A stretch of DNA of 64,000 nucleotides from Gemmatimonadaceae bacterium (GCA_020846935.1 JADLCY010000008.1:1-64000); one strand, 5' to 3'. Positions 9,440 through 19,026 are shown, counted from the stretch's first letter. The notes: a model not told the origin generated them from the letters alone. Numbers and translations: made by a program.

Positions 9440-9451
9440 GGGGGGGGGGGG
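9440..9451 (+). repeat. Run of 12 G upstream of the Cys-rich protein gene
   Basis: Twelve consecutive G residues lie 39 bases before the ATG of the small secreted protein and 7 bases after a TTGACA hexamer (9427-9432). If TTGACA is a -35 box, the tract lies in the spacer, and length changes by slipped-strand mispairing would alter promoter geometry. No good -10 can be seen, so the promoter itself is uncertain. The tract length may also be a sequencing artefact. Confidence 0.6.
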
Positions 9452-9490
9452 CAGGTTGCGTCCGCATTCGATTCTCTGCGGAGCCTACAC

Positions 9491-9787
9491 ATGAAGCGCA
9501 AGCGGATCTGGTGGCTGAATTTGCTAAGCGTCGGAGTTGTGCTCTCCCTCGCGTTGGTCGCCCCGGCGGGCGCCTGCTGCGTAGAGGATGACGACACATA
9601 TTGCCCCGGCCAGGATGGCACGCCGCAATGCGGCGACCTCACGTTGACTGAGGAATGCAATGACATCGCCCCAAAGCCAGACTGCTGTATGAAGAGCGGC
9701 TCGCGGATCTGCCCTGGCATTTTCCTGCACTGCAGCTACTTCAGGAACGCTGGCGGGGGCGACTGCCCCGAGCAGCCTCCCCAATGA
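9491..9787 (+). CDS. Small secreted cysteine-rich protein, function unknown
   Basis: 98 residues, ATG at 9491 preceded by a weak GGAG. A classical Sec signal peptide (Lys/Arg-rich start, hydrophobic core LLSVGVVLSLALVAPAGA) precedes a mature part of about 70 residues. That part contains ten cysteines, including two CC pairs (one at the mature N-terminus, one in DCCMKSG). An even count and a secreted location suggest five disulfides. The next genes on the strand are a DsbA-like thioredoxin and a propeller lipoprotein, so it is a plausible DsbA client. No homologue family is recognised. A compact fold, toxin, inhibitor or peptide precursor are all possible. Confidence 0.7.
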   Translation: MKRKRIWWLNLLSVGVVLSLALVAPAGACCVEDDDTYCPGQDGTPQCGDLTLTEECNDIAPKPDCCMKSGSRICPGIFLHCSYFRNAGGGDCPEQPPQ

Positions 9788-9926
9788 GAGGCGCCTCGGT
9801 GATCGACGATCCCCGCAGGTGTCCCGGCGCTGTTGGCGAGACTCGTCTGGCAGGACGCGCGGTTGGGAGCGTCTGTGCCGAACATGGTCGGTGCTTCCGG
9901 GCGAACTATAGCTGAGGAGACCCGCA

Positions 9927-10580
9927 ATGCGGATCGTTGAATGGTCTGCCGCCGTTAGTGCGATCTGTGCCGTCCTTGTTACGGGACTGGTTGTAAGAGA
10001 GCGGTTGGCGGATCCGGAACCTCAGCGGCCTGAGACACAGGATCTGGAGATCTTGAGATCATGGGGCCAATACGCCGAAACGGGGCACTCCCGCGGGCCT
10101 CGTGCGGCGCCCGCAACACTCGTGGAGTTTTCGGACTTCGAATGTCCGTTCTGTCGCGAGCTCTCCGCGCTGGTGCGCGTGCTGGAGACGAGGGAGCCAG
10201 GACGGATCAGACGAGTATTCCGGCATTATCCGCTACGGACGCATCCTTACGCGCGCACCGCTGCGCTCGCATCCGAGTGCGCTGCCGAGGATGGGCGATT
10301 CTGGGAGTACCATGACTCCGTGTTCGCGAGCGCCGGCCCGCTTGATTTCGCTGCGCTCACCAGAATTGCGCGCGACATCGGAGTGAGGGATGTGCGCCTG
10401 TTCACGCAGTGCCTTCGCACACAGAAGCACGCCGGCCGAATCTCGCAGGACAGTGCGGCAGCGGCTACGCTGGCCATCACCGGGACGCCGCTGGTGATTG
10501 TGAATGGCCGAATCGTCCGCGGAGCTCCAAGCCTCCCCGTGCTGGACAGTTTGCTGCGCCTCGGCCCTCCCAGCCGGTGA
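9927..10580 (+). CDS. Membrane-anchored or exported DsbA-like thiol oxidoreductase
   Basis: 217 residues, with a good Shine-Dalgarno (GAGGAGA, 6 bases before ATG). An N-terminal hydrophobic segment (about 5-23) serves as signal or anchor. The thioredoxin-fold domain starts near 60 with the active site FECPFC (CPFC, 73-76) and a cis-Pro motif GTPLVIVNG near the C-terminus. Two further cysteines (ASEC, TQC) are present. The DSBA/thioredoxin_4 family forms or isomerises disulfides outside the cytoplasm. It overlaps the downstream propeller lipoprotein by GTGA and follows the ten-cysteine secreted protein by 139 bases, which suggests a dedicated folding partner; this is inferred. Confidence 0.87.
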   Translation: MRIVEWSAAVSAICAVLVTGLVVRERLADPEPQRPETQDLEILRSWGQYAETGHSRGPRAAPATLVEFSDFECPFCRELSALVRVLETREPGRIRRVFRHYPLRTHPYARTAALASECAAEDGRFWEYHDSVFASAGPLDFAALTRIARDIGVRDVRLFTQCLRTQKHAGRISQDSAAAATLAITGTPLVIVNGRIVRGAPSLPVLDSLLRLGPPSR

Positions 10581-11716
10581 TCAACCGAGCGCCTCTCTTT
10601 TGGGGCCGACTCCTCACGCTGGCAGCATTGTGCTGTGTGACCGCTCAAGGCTGCAGCGGAAGAGAGCACGCACCAAGGTCGGCGCATGAACTCCCGGGTC
10701 TGTTGCTGGGGCCTGCCGCGTTTGTGTTCGAGACTTCGCCAACGACCGCGGGAAGTGTCGTCGAGATCGGCGAGGATGAGGTCCTGGTGAGTGACTGGGG
10801 CGAGAGATCCGTTCGCAGGTTCCGGCGCCGCGGCGCCGCGATCCAGGTGGGACGCATGGGGCGCGGGCCCGCCGAGTATCCCTGCAGGCCGGAGCTGCAT
10901 GCGATCGCTCGTGACACGGCCCTGGCCGTGTGCTCCTCGGCGCGTCGATGGCTCGTCGTTAGTTCATCCGGGGTGGAACGCACCGTCGACCAACGGGATA
11001 GCGCCCTGCGCGCCGCGCGTGGGTTGGTTCACGGAACGGACTTTCGGGGCCACACCCTTGAGTTGCGAAAGCCACCTGGGAGCGCCGCTCACCCGGAGTC
11101 CCTCGAAGTACTGCTGACCGATCGTGGTTCAGGTGTGACGCGAGAGATCGCACGTATCAGCACGCGTCGTCAGATGGCCGTGGGTCCTTCGCGCGGGAGC
11201 AACGGCGCTGGCGCGGTCGAGCTTTCGAGAATCGTCGATCGCATGGGAGGGCGATCGGAGGCGGCCCGGCTGTTTCCCGACGGATGGGTAGCCGTCGTGA
11301 GACTGGACCCGCTGCGCGTCGTGTGGCGACAGCCGAGCGGCGAATGGGCAGGACCGTTCCCCCTACCGGAGGAACGCCGAAAAGTCGATCGGGCCGAGCG
11401 ACTGTGGTACCTCAGGTTCCAGGGGGAGGATGCGATCGAGGCGGACCGGGGTGGCTGGCCGGACACGTATCCGGAAATGACCGGGACCGTCGCGGCATCC
11501 GACGGCCGACTCCTGATCGCACGACCGTACTCAGCGGGTCATCCCGAAGCTCGCTACCTCGTCGTGAGGCGCGACGGGACGGTGGACGGACACCTGTCGC
11601 TGGCGCCTGGCGAACGTATTGTCGCTTTCGGGCGCCGCAATGTGTACGTGCTCGCGAAGGATCGAGAAGACGTCGAGACAATTCGGGCGCATCGCTGGAA
11701 CCCGACGACGCGCTGA
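10577..11716 (+). CDS. 6-bladed beta-propeller lipoprotein
   Basis: 379 residues, GTG start embedded in the TGA of the DsbA-like gene (GTGA). The signal sequence ends in lipobox AQGC (Cys26). The motif IQVGRMGRGPAEY near residue 90 is the G-R-x-G-x-G-P-x-E-Y signature of the 6-bladed propeller family frequent in Gemmatimonadota and Bacteroidetes, and the rest is beta-rich. No catalytic residues can be named. Coupled translation with the thiol oxidoreductase suggests that the two work on the same exported substrate, possibly the Cys-rich protein. The downstream gene is convergent. Confidence 0.75.
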   Translation: MINRAPLFWGRLLTLAALCCVTAQGCSGREHAPRSAHELPGLLLGPAAFVFETSPTTAGSVVEIGEDEVLVSDWGERSVRRFRRRGAAIQVGRMGRGPAEYPCRPELHAIARDTALAVCSSARRWLVVSSSGVERTVDQRDSALRAARGLVHGTDFRGHTLELRKPPGSAAHPESLEVLLTDRGSGVTREIARISTRRQMAVGPSRGSNGAGAVELSRIVDRMGGRSEAARLFPDGWVAVVRLDPLRVVWRQPSGEWAGPFPLPEERRKVDRAERLWYLRFQGEDAIEADRGGWPDTYPEMTGTVAASDGRLLIARPYSAGHPEARYLVVRRDGTVDGHLSLAPGERIVAFGRRNVYVLAKDREDVETIRAHRWNPTTR

Positions 11717-11798
11717 GCCTCGATCCCGCAGCCGATTCTCGCTTCGGACGGGAGGATCGACGCAAGAAGCGCCCGTCTTCCGTGATGTACCCTAAGTC

Positions 11799-12608
11799 TC
11801 AGCAGCCGGTCGCCGAGTTCACCACCGCGCAACTGAACGTCAGTTTGTAGCCCGCGACCTTCTGGTCCCCCGGCCACCAGAAGCGACGCACTTCACCCCC
11901 GGCAATCACCTCGTAGGGCCGGCGCTGCACGGCCTGCATGGTGACGTCGAAGCGCACGTTGTATTGCGCCTGCTGGCACGTGATCCCCTTGAACGCGGCG
12001 GCTGACGAAGGCCGCGGACACGCCGCACCCGTCAGCACCTCGCGAATCATCACCACGCCCCGGGTCGCAAGAAAGAACACGTCCGACGACGCGCCGCTCG
12101 CCCCATTGTTGAGCTTGCGCCGCTCCTGGTAGAGCGCGCTGGCGCCAGCGAACGCCGCCGCGAGCGGGCCGGCGGGATTGAGCGACATGGGATTGAGCAC
12201 GGCCGCCGAGTCGCTGGGCGTGGTCATGCTGAGGATCCGCGTGACCCCGTCGGGCGTCCGACGCCAGGCAGTCACCGACCGATGCGCGGGCACGCGGAGC
12301 GCAACGGCGCCGCTCACCTGCCAACTGATCGCGCTCACGAAGGCCTCATACGCCTCGACGCCACTGCCGGTGCGCACCTCGAAGCGCGACGGGGCGATAC
12401 CGCTCCGCGCGGCAATCGCCGCGTAGGTGAAGCCCTCGGCACGACTGGCGTCGCCCGACGCGGCTGCCTGCTGTGCCAGTTCGTCGAACGTCAACGCGAG
12501 CGGGTCGCCGTTGTCAGCGGACGATGCAAAGCTTTCCGGCGAATCGACGCAGGCCGCCAGCGCCATCAGCGCGCAGCCCGCCGCGATCGCCCTCCAGGTA
12601 GTTGTCAT
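11799..12608 (-). CDS. Lipoprotein of unknown function
   Basis: 269 residues from the ATG at 12608. GGAGG lies ten bases upstream; a GTG one codon earlier is equally placed. The signal sequence ends in LAAC (Cys20). The mature protein is mixed alpha/beta, Ala- and Ser-rich, with four further cysteines in the last third (GAACPRP, GITC, TFSC and the terminal Cys), which could pair in the periplasm. No family is recognised. It lies downstream of an ECF sigma gene on the same strand (84 bases apart) and could be cotranscribed with it. Confidence 0.6.
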   Translation of the reverse strand: MTTTWRAIAAGCALMALAACVDSPESFASSADNGDPLALTFDELAQQAAASGDASRAEGFTYAAIAARSGIAPSRFEVRTGSGVEAYEAFVSAISWQVSGAVALRVPAHRSVTAWRRTPDGVTRILSMTTPSDSAAVLNPMSLNPAGPLAAAFAGASALYQERRKLNNGASGASSDVFFLATRGVVMIREVLTGAACPRPSSAAAFKGITCQQAQYNVRFDVTMQAVQRRPYEVIAGGEVRRFWWPGDQKVAGYKLTFSCAVVNSATGC

Positions 12609-12692
12609 CACGGTTCTGCCTCCTGCTCACTGGACACGTGCCGACCTCCCCCTACCCCGACAGCAACCCCGACAACGCCGATGTTACTTCGG

Positions 12693-13385
12693 CTATTCTG
12701 ACCGGAACTGGCGCAGGGACAACCGGAGCGACTTGAGCGCGCGCCCCATCTGGGTCTCCACCGTCTTGACCGAAATCCCCAGCTCCGCGGCAATCTCCAC
12801 GTAGGTCAGCCCCCCGTCGCGGCTCATGAGGAAGATCTCACGGCAGCGCGCGGGGAGCCGATCGATCGCCGCCCGAACCGCGTCCGCAAGCTCACCGGTG
12901 GTCGCCGAATCGTCCGTCGCATCCGTAGTGGCCGGCTCACCCTTGGCCGCCTCGCGCTCCTCATGCGCCTGCTCGAGCTTGAGCCGCCGGAGATGGTTGA
13001 GCGCCGTGTTGCGGGCCGCCCGGTAGAGATAGGTCTTGAGCGCATCGATCTCGGCGAGCTGCTCGCGCTTGGTCCACAGCTTGAAGAACACATCCTGGAC
13101 CAGTTCCTCGGACACGTCCGGCGCAAACACGATGCGGCGGACCACCGCGACCATGGACGGGTAGTGGGCGCGAAACACCACCTCGAGCGCGCGCTCATCG
13201 CCCTGGCGCAGCCGACGGAGCAACTCCGCGTCTGCCGCCCGGTCAGCAGCAGCCGCTCCCTCGGTGAGGGGGGTGTCCGGCAGGCTCGGCGCTCCGTGAA
13301 CGAGGGAATCCACCGCGCCCGGCTCCCGAACGCGGTGGGGGAGGTTAACATCGGTCGGTTTTGACGAGTAAGGGGGCGCCGCCAC
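12693..13385 (-). CDS. ECF RNA polymerase sigma factor (FecI-like)
   Basis: About 230 residues if GTG at 13385 is used; the sigma core only begins near residue 52 (DAELLRRLRQGD), so a later start is possible. Region 2 is seen as DVFFKLWTKR and TYLYRAARNTALNHLRR. Region 4 is LPARCREIFLMSRDGGLTYVEIA with the helix-turn-helix ELGISVKTVETQMGRAL. The factor is divergent from a FecR-like gene 37 bases away, which is followed by a TonB receptor with an STN domain. Together they look like a surface-signalling (FecIRA-type) circuit controlling uptake of some large ligand. Confidence 0.9.
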   Translation of the reverse strand: MAAPPYSSKPTDVNLPHRVREPGAVDSLVHGAPSLPDTPLTEGAAAADRAADAELLRRLRQGDERALEVVFRAHYPSMVAVVRRIVFAPDVSEELVQDVFFKLWTKREQLAEIDALKTYLYRAARNTALNHLRRLKLEQAHEEREAAKGEPATTDATDDSATTGELADAVRAAIDRLPARCREIFLMSRDGGLTYVEIAAELGISVKTVETQMGRALKSLRLSLRQFRSE

Positions 13386-13422
13386 GTTGGTGTCTCTCGA
13401 ATGAACCCCTGAATAGCGAACC

Positions 13423-14520
13423 GTGCAGTCTCCCGATCAGGACGACACCGCATTCGAGCGCATAGCCCGACACCTCGCAGGTGAGGCGACCGTGGAGGAA
13501 CGTGCGTCGCTGTCGGGACTCCTGACCACACCCGGTGAGCGCGCCCGATATGAAGCGGCCCAGACCGTATGGGACGCGTCCGGGGCTCCCGCGGTAGACG
13601 TGGATGCTGCATGGAATGCGGTCCGAGCCCGACTGGACTCTGCGGCCGTCACACCCTTGACTGTCGGTCACATTGGGCCAGAGCAGGCTCATAAGTGGCG
13701 CCTGAGTGGTGGCTTACTGCGCGCTGCTGTTGTGGGCTTCGTGCTGGTGACTGGGTCGGTCATCTGGTCGACCGTTCGCGCGATCCGAGGAGCGGAACCG
13801 GCCGCGGGTACCGTCGCAAGCGTCGCTGCCAGGACAGGCATCGCGGAGCGAGCGGTCGTCAAGCTGCCGGACGGCTCCGAAGTTCAGCTCGGGCCAGCCA
13901 GTTCGCTCGAGACTCGCTCAGGGTTCGGACAGGGCGCCCGCGACGTCGAGCTCACCGGCGAAGCGGTCTTCACGGTCACGCACGACGCCTCCCGACCGTT
14001 CCGGGTGCACTCGGGCGAGGCGGTGATCGAGGACCTCGGAACCCGGTTCGTGGTACGAGCCGTGATGGATGAGCCACTCCGCGTCGCGGTGAGCGAGGGA
14101 TCGGTTTCGATTGGTCGAGCCGATTCGCCCAGGGCCCGCCACGCGGTGCTGAATCCCCGTGACGTCGCGGTGCTCGGTAGCACGGGCGACGCGGTGGTCA
14201 CGCGCGGCGTCGACGTCGAGCGATACAGCACATGGGCCGGCGAGCGCGCCGAGTTGGTCTTTGACAACGTGCCGTTGCGCGCGGTGTTCAGGGAGCTGGA
14301 GCGGTGGTACGACGTGCGGTTCGACGTCACCGACGCGTCGGTACTCGACCGGACGTTTACTGCACCGGTCACGGGACTCTCGATCGACGCCGTCCTGCAG
14401 GTGATGAGCACGGCGCTCGCGCTTCCGTTCGAGCGAGAGGGCAAGGTCGTGCGTCTCTCGCCGCCGGTGCGTACGGGCCTGGCGGTGCAGGAAGGTGCGC
14501 AGGTCGGGGGCGGTGCGTGA
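13423..14520 (+). CDS. FecR-type anti-sigma factor, DUF4974-like C-terminus
   Basis: 365 residues, GTG start. The cytoplasmic N-terminal part (1-95) includes ARHLAGEATVEERASLSGLL, like FecR anti-sigma domains. A single membrane segment lies near 102-122 (VVGFVLVTGSVIWS). The periplasmic FecR domain follows (LPDGSEVQLGPASSLE, FRVHSGEAVIEDLGTRFVV). The C-terminal domain (about 275-350; LRAVFRELERWYDVRFDV) resembles DUF4974/STN, as in Bacteroidetes FecR proteins. It would hold the divergent sigma factor inactive until the TonB receptor signals. Its TGA overlaps the ATG of that receptor gene by one base. Confidence 0.9.
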   Translation: MQSPDQDDTAFERIARHLAGEATVEERASLSGLLTTPGERARYEAAQTVWDASGAPAVDVDAAWNAVRARLDSAAVTPLTVGHIGPEQAHKWRLSGGLLRAAVVGFVLVTGSVIWSTVRAIRGAEPAAGTVASVAARTGIAERAVVKLPDGSEVQLGPASSLETRSGFGQGARDVELTGEAVFTVTHDASRPFRVHSGEAVIEDLGTRFVVRAVMDEPLRVAVSEGSVSIGRADSPRARHAVLNPRDVAVLGSTGDAVVTRGVDVERYSTWAGERAELVFDNVPLRAVFRELERWYDVRFDVTDASVLDRTFTAPVTGLSIDAVLQVMSTALALPFEREGKVVRLSPPVRTGLAVQEGAQVGGGA

Positions 14521-17006
14521 TGACGCGCCCTGGCGCGCTCGCCGCGGCGCGCGCGCTGGCGGGCCGGCTGCTCGTGGCGTGGGTCGCCACGGCGACGACG
14601 CTGGGAGCCCAGGAACGCCAGGTCGTTTCCACCGATAGCCTGCCGCGCGCCGCCGCGCACAGCGGCATCCTCTCGCGCGTGATCAGCGTGCGCGTGAGCG
14701 ACGCCACGGTCGAACAGGCCCTCCGGTTGGTTGCCGCCGCGGGCTCGGCGCGCCTTGCCTACTCCAGTGACATCCTGCCGGGGCACGTGCGTGTGAGTTT
14801 CGAGCGCGAACGCGTCGCCATGGGCGAAGCCTTCCACGAGGTGCTCCGCGAGACGGACCTCGATGTGGTGGTGAGTCCCTCGGGGTACGTGATCGTGGTG
14901 CGCGCACCCATCCAGCGCTCGCCCGCCGCGTCAGGGCTCGACAGTGTCACCATCCTTCGGCCCCCGCTGCGCACGAGCCGCGCACAGGTGATGGATCGGA
15001 TCCTCGTCATGGGGACACCGGCGGCTGGCGCCTCCGAGCGTTCGCTCGCCAGTGCCGTGAGCGTGCGCACCCAGGGTCAGCTCACGCAGCTCGGCCTCAC
15101 GAGCATGAGCCAGGTCTTTCGCACGGGCATTCCGGGCATCGTCGCGTGGGATCTCGGGATCGCGGGCCCGCTGGCGCAGATCGGATCGGTGCGCGGATCG
15201 AGTTCCTTCACCTCGAACTATCTCAAGACGTACGTCGACGGAGTGGAGCTCGCGAGTCCGTACCTGTTGTTCGCCATCGATCCGTTCAGCATCGACCGTG
15301 TAGAGGTGATTCGCGGGCCGCAGGGCTCGGCCATGTATGGCTCCGATGCGATCAGCGGCGTGGTGCAGGTCGTCACGCGCAAGGGCACGCCGTCCGCCCA
15401 GTGGCGCCCACAGGTCGACGCGGTCGCGTCGCTCGGACGCCAGGAGAGCCGTTTCACAGCCAACCCGTCGGCGACGCAGCGGCACTCGGCGATGGGGTTC
15501 ACGGGTGGCGGCACCACGTCATTTGGGTTTGGGGGCACGTACGAAGACCTGGGCCCCGTAGTGACCGGTGGCTCGTCGGGCACGCGCGGCGCATACGGGG
15601 GCGCGCGCACGATGCTGGGTGCGCTTCGGCTCGACGCTACCGCGCGCTACGCCGACATCCGCTTCACCGCGCCGGACAACCCGCTGCTGCGCAACGTCGT
15701 CAACACGTCGACCGCCGAAGTGCGGCCGCTGCTCCGGCAGCAGCGCATCGAGAATGAGACGTACGGCGTCACGGCCGATTTCCAGCCGCGGGAATGGTGG
15801 CGGCAGACGTTGGTGGTGGGGATCGACCGCCACTCGGGATCGATTCCCGCGCAGCGCGAACCCGCGACCGTCGCCGACGCGTTGCTCGGCGCCACGCAGG
15901 AGGCCGCGAGCAAGGCGTCGCTGCGCTACAGCATGGCCGCCCGTGTGATCGCATCGCCGCACGGCTCAGCCACACTCACACTGGGCGCCGAGCGCGCGGA
16001 CCTCGACCGCGAGCGGCTGGGGAATCGATCCGACCTGGTGGGCAACGGTCCGGGCCTCACGTCACTCTATCGGGAACGCGTCCGCAACACCGGCGTCTTT
16101 GGCCAGCTCAAGGTCGACGTCGCGAACACGCTGTTCCTGAGTGCCGGGTTGCGCGGTGAGCGGAACTCGAACTTCGGCCAGAACGTGAGCACGGCATATT
16201 CGCCCATGGTGGGTCTCGCGCTCACTCGCGACGTGGGCGAGGCGACGGTCAAGGTGCGCACGGCATACGGCAAGGGCATTCGCCCCCCAGCTCCGTCGAT
16301 GCGGCGGGCGATTCGCACGTTGGGCTTCCGCCAGCAGGCCAACCCGGAACTCGAGCCCGAAGTCCAGTCGGGGACCGAAGGCGGCATCGAGATCTACGCC
16401 GGTGATCGACTCAACCTCTCGCTCACCCTGTATGCGCAGGACGCCGACGGATTGATCCAGCAGGTTGTACCGAATCCGCTGGAGCGCGCACGCACGATCC
16501 AGTACCAGAACGTGGGTCGGATCCACAACAGCGGGGTCGAGATCGAAGGCAGCGCGCGCGCGGGCATGGTGCGTGGCGATGTGGTCTACTCGTTCACCAA
16601 CAGCCGGGTGCGCCGCCTGTCGCCGACGTACACGGGCGACCTGGCCGTCGGTGATCGGGTTCCCGAGGTGCCGAGGGCGTCCGGGCTCGCGTCTCTCACC
16701 CTTGAACGCGGTCGTGGCCGGGCGACGCTGGGCGCGAGCTACGTGGGATCGTGGATGGGCTACGACTGGCTGGACTACTACGCCGGCGAGCTGGGGACGG
16801 CGCAGAGCAAGCCGCTGCTGCGGAACTACTGGGTGGAATATCCGTCGCTCACCAAGCCGTTCGCGGGGCTCGCGTGGACGTTCGGGCGGAGCGCGGAGTG
16901 GTACGTGCGGGTCGACAACCTGTCGAACGTGCAGCGGAACGAGCGCGACGATGTGCAGGTGACGGCGGGTCGCACGGCGATCATGGGGTTCCGCATCGCG
17001 CGCTGA
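14520..17006 (+). CDS. TonB-dependent outer-membrane receptor with STN signalling domain
   Basis: 828 residues from the ATG at 14520 (TGATG overlap with the FecR gene). The order is signal peptide, STN/secretin-like domain (about 50-125; [17 protein letters not shown] and [10 protein letters not shown]), plug domain (about 180-290; [11 protein letters not shown] and [20 protein letters not shown]) and a 22-strand-type barrel to the C-terminus. The barrel includes [11 protein letters not shown]-like and NPELEPE motifs typical of these receptors. The STN domain contacts FecR in the periplasm, so the receptor both imports and senses its ligand. The ligand is unknown; the barrel gives no obvious iron or vitamin clue. 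Confidence 0.92.
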   Translation: MTRPGALAAARALAGRLLVAWVATATTLGAQERQVVSTDSLPRAAAHSGILSRVISVRVSDATVEQALRLVAAAGSARLAYSSDILPGHVRVSFERERVAMGEAFHEVLRETDLDVVVSPSGYVIVVRAPIQRSPAASGLDSVTILRPPLRTSRAQVMDRILVMGTPAAGASERSLASAVSVRTQGQLTQLGLTSMSQVFRTGIPGIVAWDLGIAGPLAQIGSVRGSSSFTSNYLKTYVDGVELASPYLLFAIDPFSIDRVEVIRGPQGSAMYGSDAISGVVQVVTRKGTPSAQWRPQVDAVASLGRQESRFTANPSATQRHSAMGFTGGGTTSFGFGGTYEDLGPVVTGGSSGTRGAYGGARTMLGALRLDATARYADIRFTAPDNPLLRNVVNTSTAEVRPLLRQQRIENETYGVTADFQPREWWRQTLVVGIDRHSGSIPAQREPATVADALLGATQEAASKASLRYSMAARVIASPHGSATLTLGAERADLDRERLGNRSDLVGNGPGLTSLYRERVRNTGVFGQLKVDVANTLFLSAGLRGERNSNFGQNVSTAYSPMVGLALTRDVGEATVKVRTAYGKGIRPPAPSMRRAIRTLGFRQQANPELEPEVQSGTEGGIEIYAGDRLNLSLTLYAQDADGLIQQVVPNPLERARTIQYQNVGRIHNSGVEIEGSARAGMVRGDVVYSFTNSRVRRLSPTYTGDLAVGDRVPEVPRASGLASLTLERGRGRATLGASYVGSWMGYDWLDYYAGELGTAQSKPLLRNYWVEYPSLTKPFAGLAWTFGRSAEWYVRVDNLSNVQRNERDDVQVTAGRTAIMGFRIAR

Positions 17007-17167
17007 GGCGGGAAGGCAGCGACCCACTGCCGGTGGACGAGGCCGTGCGCCTGGTGCAGGAGGTCGCGGCGTTGCGGGCGTTGCGCGCCTCTGGACGCAT
17101 TGCGCAGGTACGCACTCGGCCGGGTTCGAGGGCGCGCAGTGCGCGGCCGAATTACCTTTCGCCCCCC

Positions 17168-18382
17168 ATGCGCCACCGTGCCCCCGCTCTCGGCTTCATC
17201 CTCGTCACGCTCCTGATCGACGTCGCGGGGCTTGGCATCATCATCCCGGTGATGCCACGGCTGATTACCGGCCTCACCGGCCAGCCGATCAGCGACGCAG
17301 CCCGCTGGGGCGGGTGGATGACGTTTGCGTATGCGGCAATGCAGTTCCTGTGCGCACCGATCATGGGCGGGCTGAGTGACCGCTTTGGCCGGCGTCCCGT
17401 ACTCCTCGCATCGCTGTTCGGGTTTGGCATCGACTACCTGTTCATGGCCTTTGCGCCAACGATCTGGTGGCTGTTCCTGAGCCGGGTGATCGCGGGCGCC
17501 ATGGGTGCGAGCTTCACCACGGCCGCGGCCTACATTGCCGATGTATCACCACCGGAGAAGCGGGCGCAGAACTTCGGGATGATCGGCGCGGTCTTCGGGC
17601 TTGGCTTCATCCTCGGGCCCTTGCTTGGCGGCATGCTGGGCGGACTTGGGCCACGCGTTCCCTTCATGGCGTCCGCCGGCCTGACGCTGGTGAACTGGCT
17701 GTTCGGTTACTTCGTGCTGCCAGAGTCGCTCAAGCCCGAGCACCGGCGCGCCTTTGACTGGTCGCGCGCCAACCCGCTGGGTTCGCTCATGGGGATCAAG
17801 CGGCATCCCGTGGTCGTGGGCCTGGTGGGATCGCTGGTCCTCGTGCAGATCGCCGCACATGCGGTGCAGAGCAACTGGTCGTATTACACCATCGAGAAGT
17901 TTCACTGGAGTGAGCGGACCATTGGCGCGTCGCTGGCCGTGGTTGGGCTCGGGATCGGGCTCGTGCAGGGTGGGCTGATTCGCGTGATCATCCCGAGGCT
18001 TGGCCAGCGACGCAGCGTGTACGTCGGCCTCGCGCTCTACTCCATCGGCTTCTTCCTGTATGCGGCGGCGACGTCCACCTGGCAGATGTTTGCCTTCACG
18101 TTCGTCTACTGCCTCGGTGGCATCGCGGGCCCGGCGATCCAGGGTCTGATCTCCGGCACGGTGCCACCGAGCGAGCAGGGCGAGTTGCAGGGTGCGCTGA
18201 CGAGCATCATGAGCCTGACGACGATCGCGGGGCCGCTCATCATGGCCAACACGTTTGCCTGGTTCACGCGGCCGGGCGCCCCCGTGTACTTCCCAGGAGC
18301 CGCGATGACGTTAGGCGGCGTGCTGGCGCTGGTCAGCGCGGTGCTGGCCCGCAACGGGCTCAAGGCAACGACGACGCACTAG
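17168..18382 (+). CDS. MFS efflux transporter, TetA-like
   Basis: 404 residues from ATG at 17168; the long open frame upstream overlaps the TonB receptor and is shadow. About twelve hydrophobic helices are visible. MFS motif A is [11 protein letters not shown] between helices 2 and 3, and the [13 protein letters not shown] stretch in helix 5 matches motif C of drug antiporters. The N-terminal [17 protein letters not shown] is the D1 motif shared with TetA-class proton antiporters. A drug or metabolite exporter is likely; the substrate is not deducible. It is followed by a nested hairpin at 18446-18488 separating it from a convergent gene. Confidence 0.88.
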   Translation: MRHRAPALGFILVTLLIDVAGLGIIIPVMPRLITGLTGQPISDAARWGGWMTFAYAAMQFLCAPIMGGLSDRFGRRPVLLASLFGFGIDYLFMAFAPTIWWLFLSRVIAGAMGASFTTAAAYIADVSPPEKRAQNFGMIGAVFGLGFILGPLLGGMLGGLGPRVPFMASAGLTLVNWLFGYFVLPESLKPEHRRAFDWSRANPLGSLMGIKRHPVVVGLVGSLVLVQIAAHAVQSNWSYYTIEKFHWSERTIGASLAVVGLGIGLVQGGLIRVIIPRLGQRRSVYVGLALYSIGFFLYAAATSTWQMFAFTFVYCLGGIAGPAIQGLISGTVPPSEQGELQGALTSIMSLTTIAGPLIMANTFAWFTRPGAPVYFPGAAMTLGGVLALVSAVLARNGLKATTTH

Positions 18383-18445
18383 AGCCGTTCACATGGGAGA
18401 CGGGTCCGCGACGCATGCTTCGCCGCCTGGTACGATGAGACCGGT

Positions 18446-18488
18446 GCTCCGCACTGCCAGGCGCGCCTGAGCGAGGCGAGTGCGGAGC
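18446..18488. terminator. Nested hairpin between convergent genes
   Basis: GCTCCGCACT (18446-18455) pairs perfectly with AGTGCGGAGC (18479-18488). Inside the loop lies a perfect 12-base palindrome, CAGGCGCGCCTG (18458-18469). The structure sits in the 119 bases between the ends of the MFS gene and the convergent exported-protein gene, so it could serve both strands. Confidence 0.6.
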
Positions 18489-18501
18489 CCCGGGTGAGCG
18501 A

Positions 18502-19026
18502 TCAGCGCGCTGCGTACTTCGCCGCCCGCTGGTGGAGCGATGCCTCGATCTCGCTCATCGAGACTCTGGCCGGGACGGTCCAGCGATCCTGCTGTCGCGT
18601 CGGCACGTGGACGCGGGCGACGTCCCCCGCGCCATCGAGGTCGACGACCGCACTCACGGCGTCTTCGGGCCCCTGCGCGACCGTGATCACGAGCGACCAC
18701 GTGCCCTCCGACGGCCACTGCTTCGTCAGGGCATAGGCTCCGGTGCGGGACGTGGTCCTGAAGTCCAGCTTCAGCGTGCGACGCTGCCCGTTCACCAGGC
18801 CCTCGGCCGTGCCGCTCACCGGAAAGGCGGTGAGTGTGCCGTGATGAAAGGCGTGCACCACGAGAAACGCGCCACGGGTGGTCTGGTCGTACGGGTTCAC
18901 CGGGTGCTCGATGCTGATCCACGGCGGGCCAAGTGGAACGGCGGGGCTGACGACGACAGGAGCGAGTCGGACGGGCGCCGGGGCGGCAAGGGCGGCCGCA
19001 AGCGCCCCGAGGATGAATCGGGTCAT
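18502..19026 (-). CDS. Exported protein of unknown function
   Basis: 174 residues from the ATG at 19026, which starts a signal peptide (MTRFILGALAAALAAPAPV). The mature part looks like an immunoglobulin-like beta-sandwich (HGTLTAFPVSGTAEG, ALTKQWPSEGTWSLVITV), a little like YtkA/FixH-type copper or membrane-insertion accessory domains. No metal ligands are clear. It is the last gene of a sigma/anti-sigma/DUF4097 operon, 33 bases after the DUF4097 gene, and so is probably part of that sigma factor's envelope regulon. Confidence 0.6.
   Translation of the reverse strand: MTRFILGALAAALAAPAPVRLAPVVVSPAVPLGPPWISIEHPVNPYDQTTRGAFLVVHAFHHGTLTAFPVSGTAEGLVNGQRRTLKLDFRTTSRTGAYALTKQWPSEGTWSLVITVAQGPEDAVSAVVDLDGAGDVARVHVPTRQQDRWTVPARVSMSEIEASLHQRAAKYAAR

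Noticed and set aside
16751-17167. N-terminal extension of the MFS transporter frame
   Set aside because: It overlaps the 3' part of the TonB receptor gene and is polar and Arg/Ala-rich; the ATG at 17168 starts the first membrane helix.
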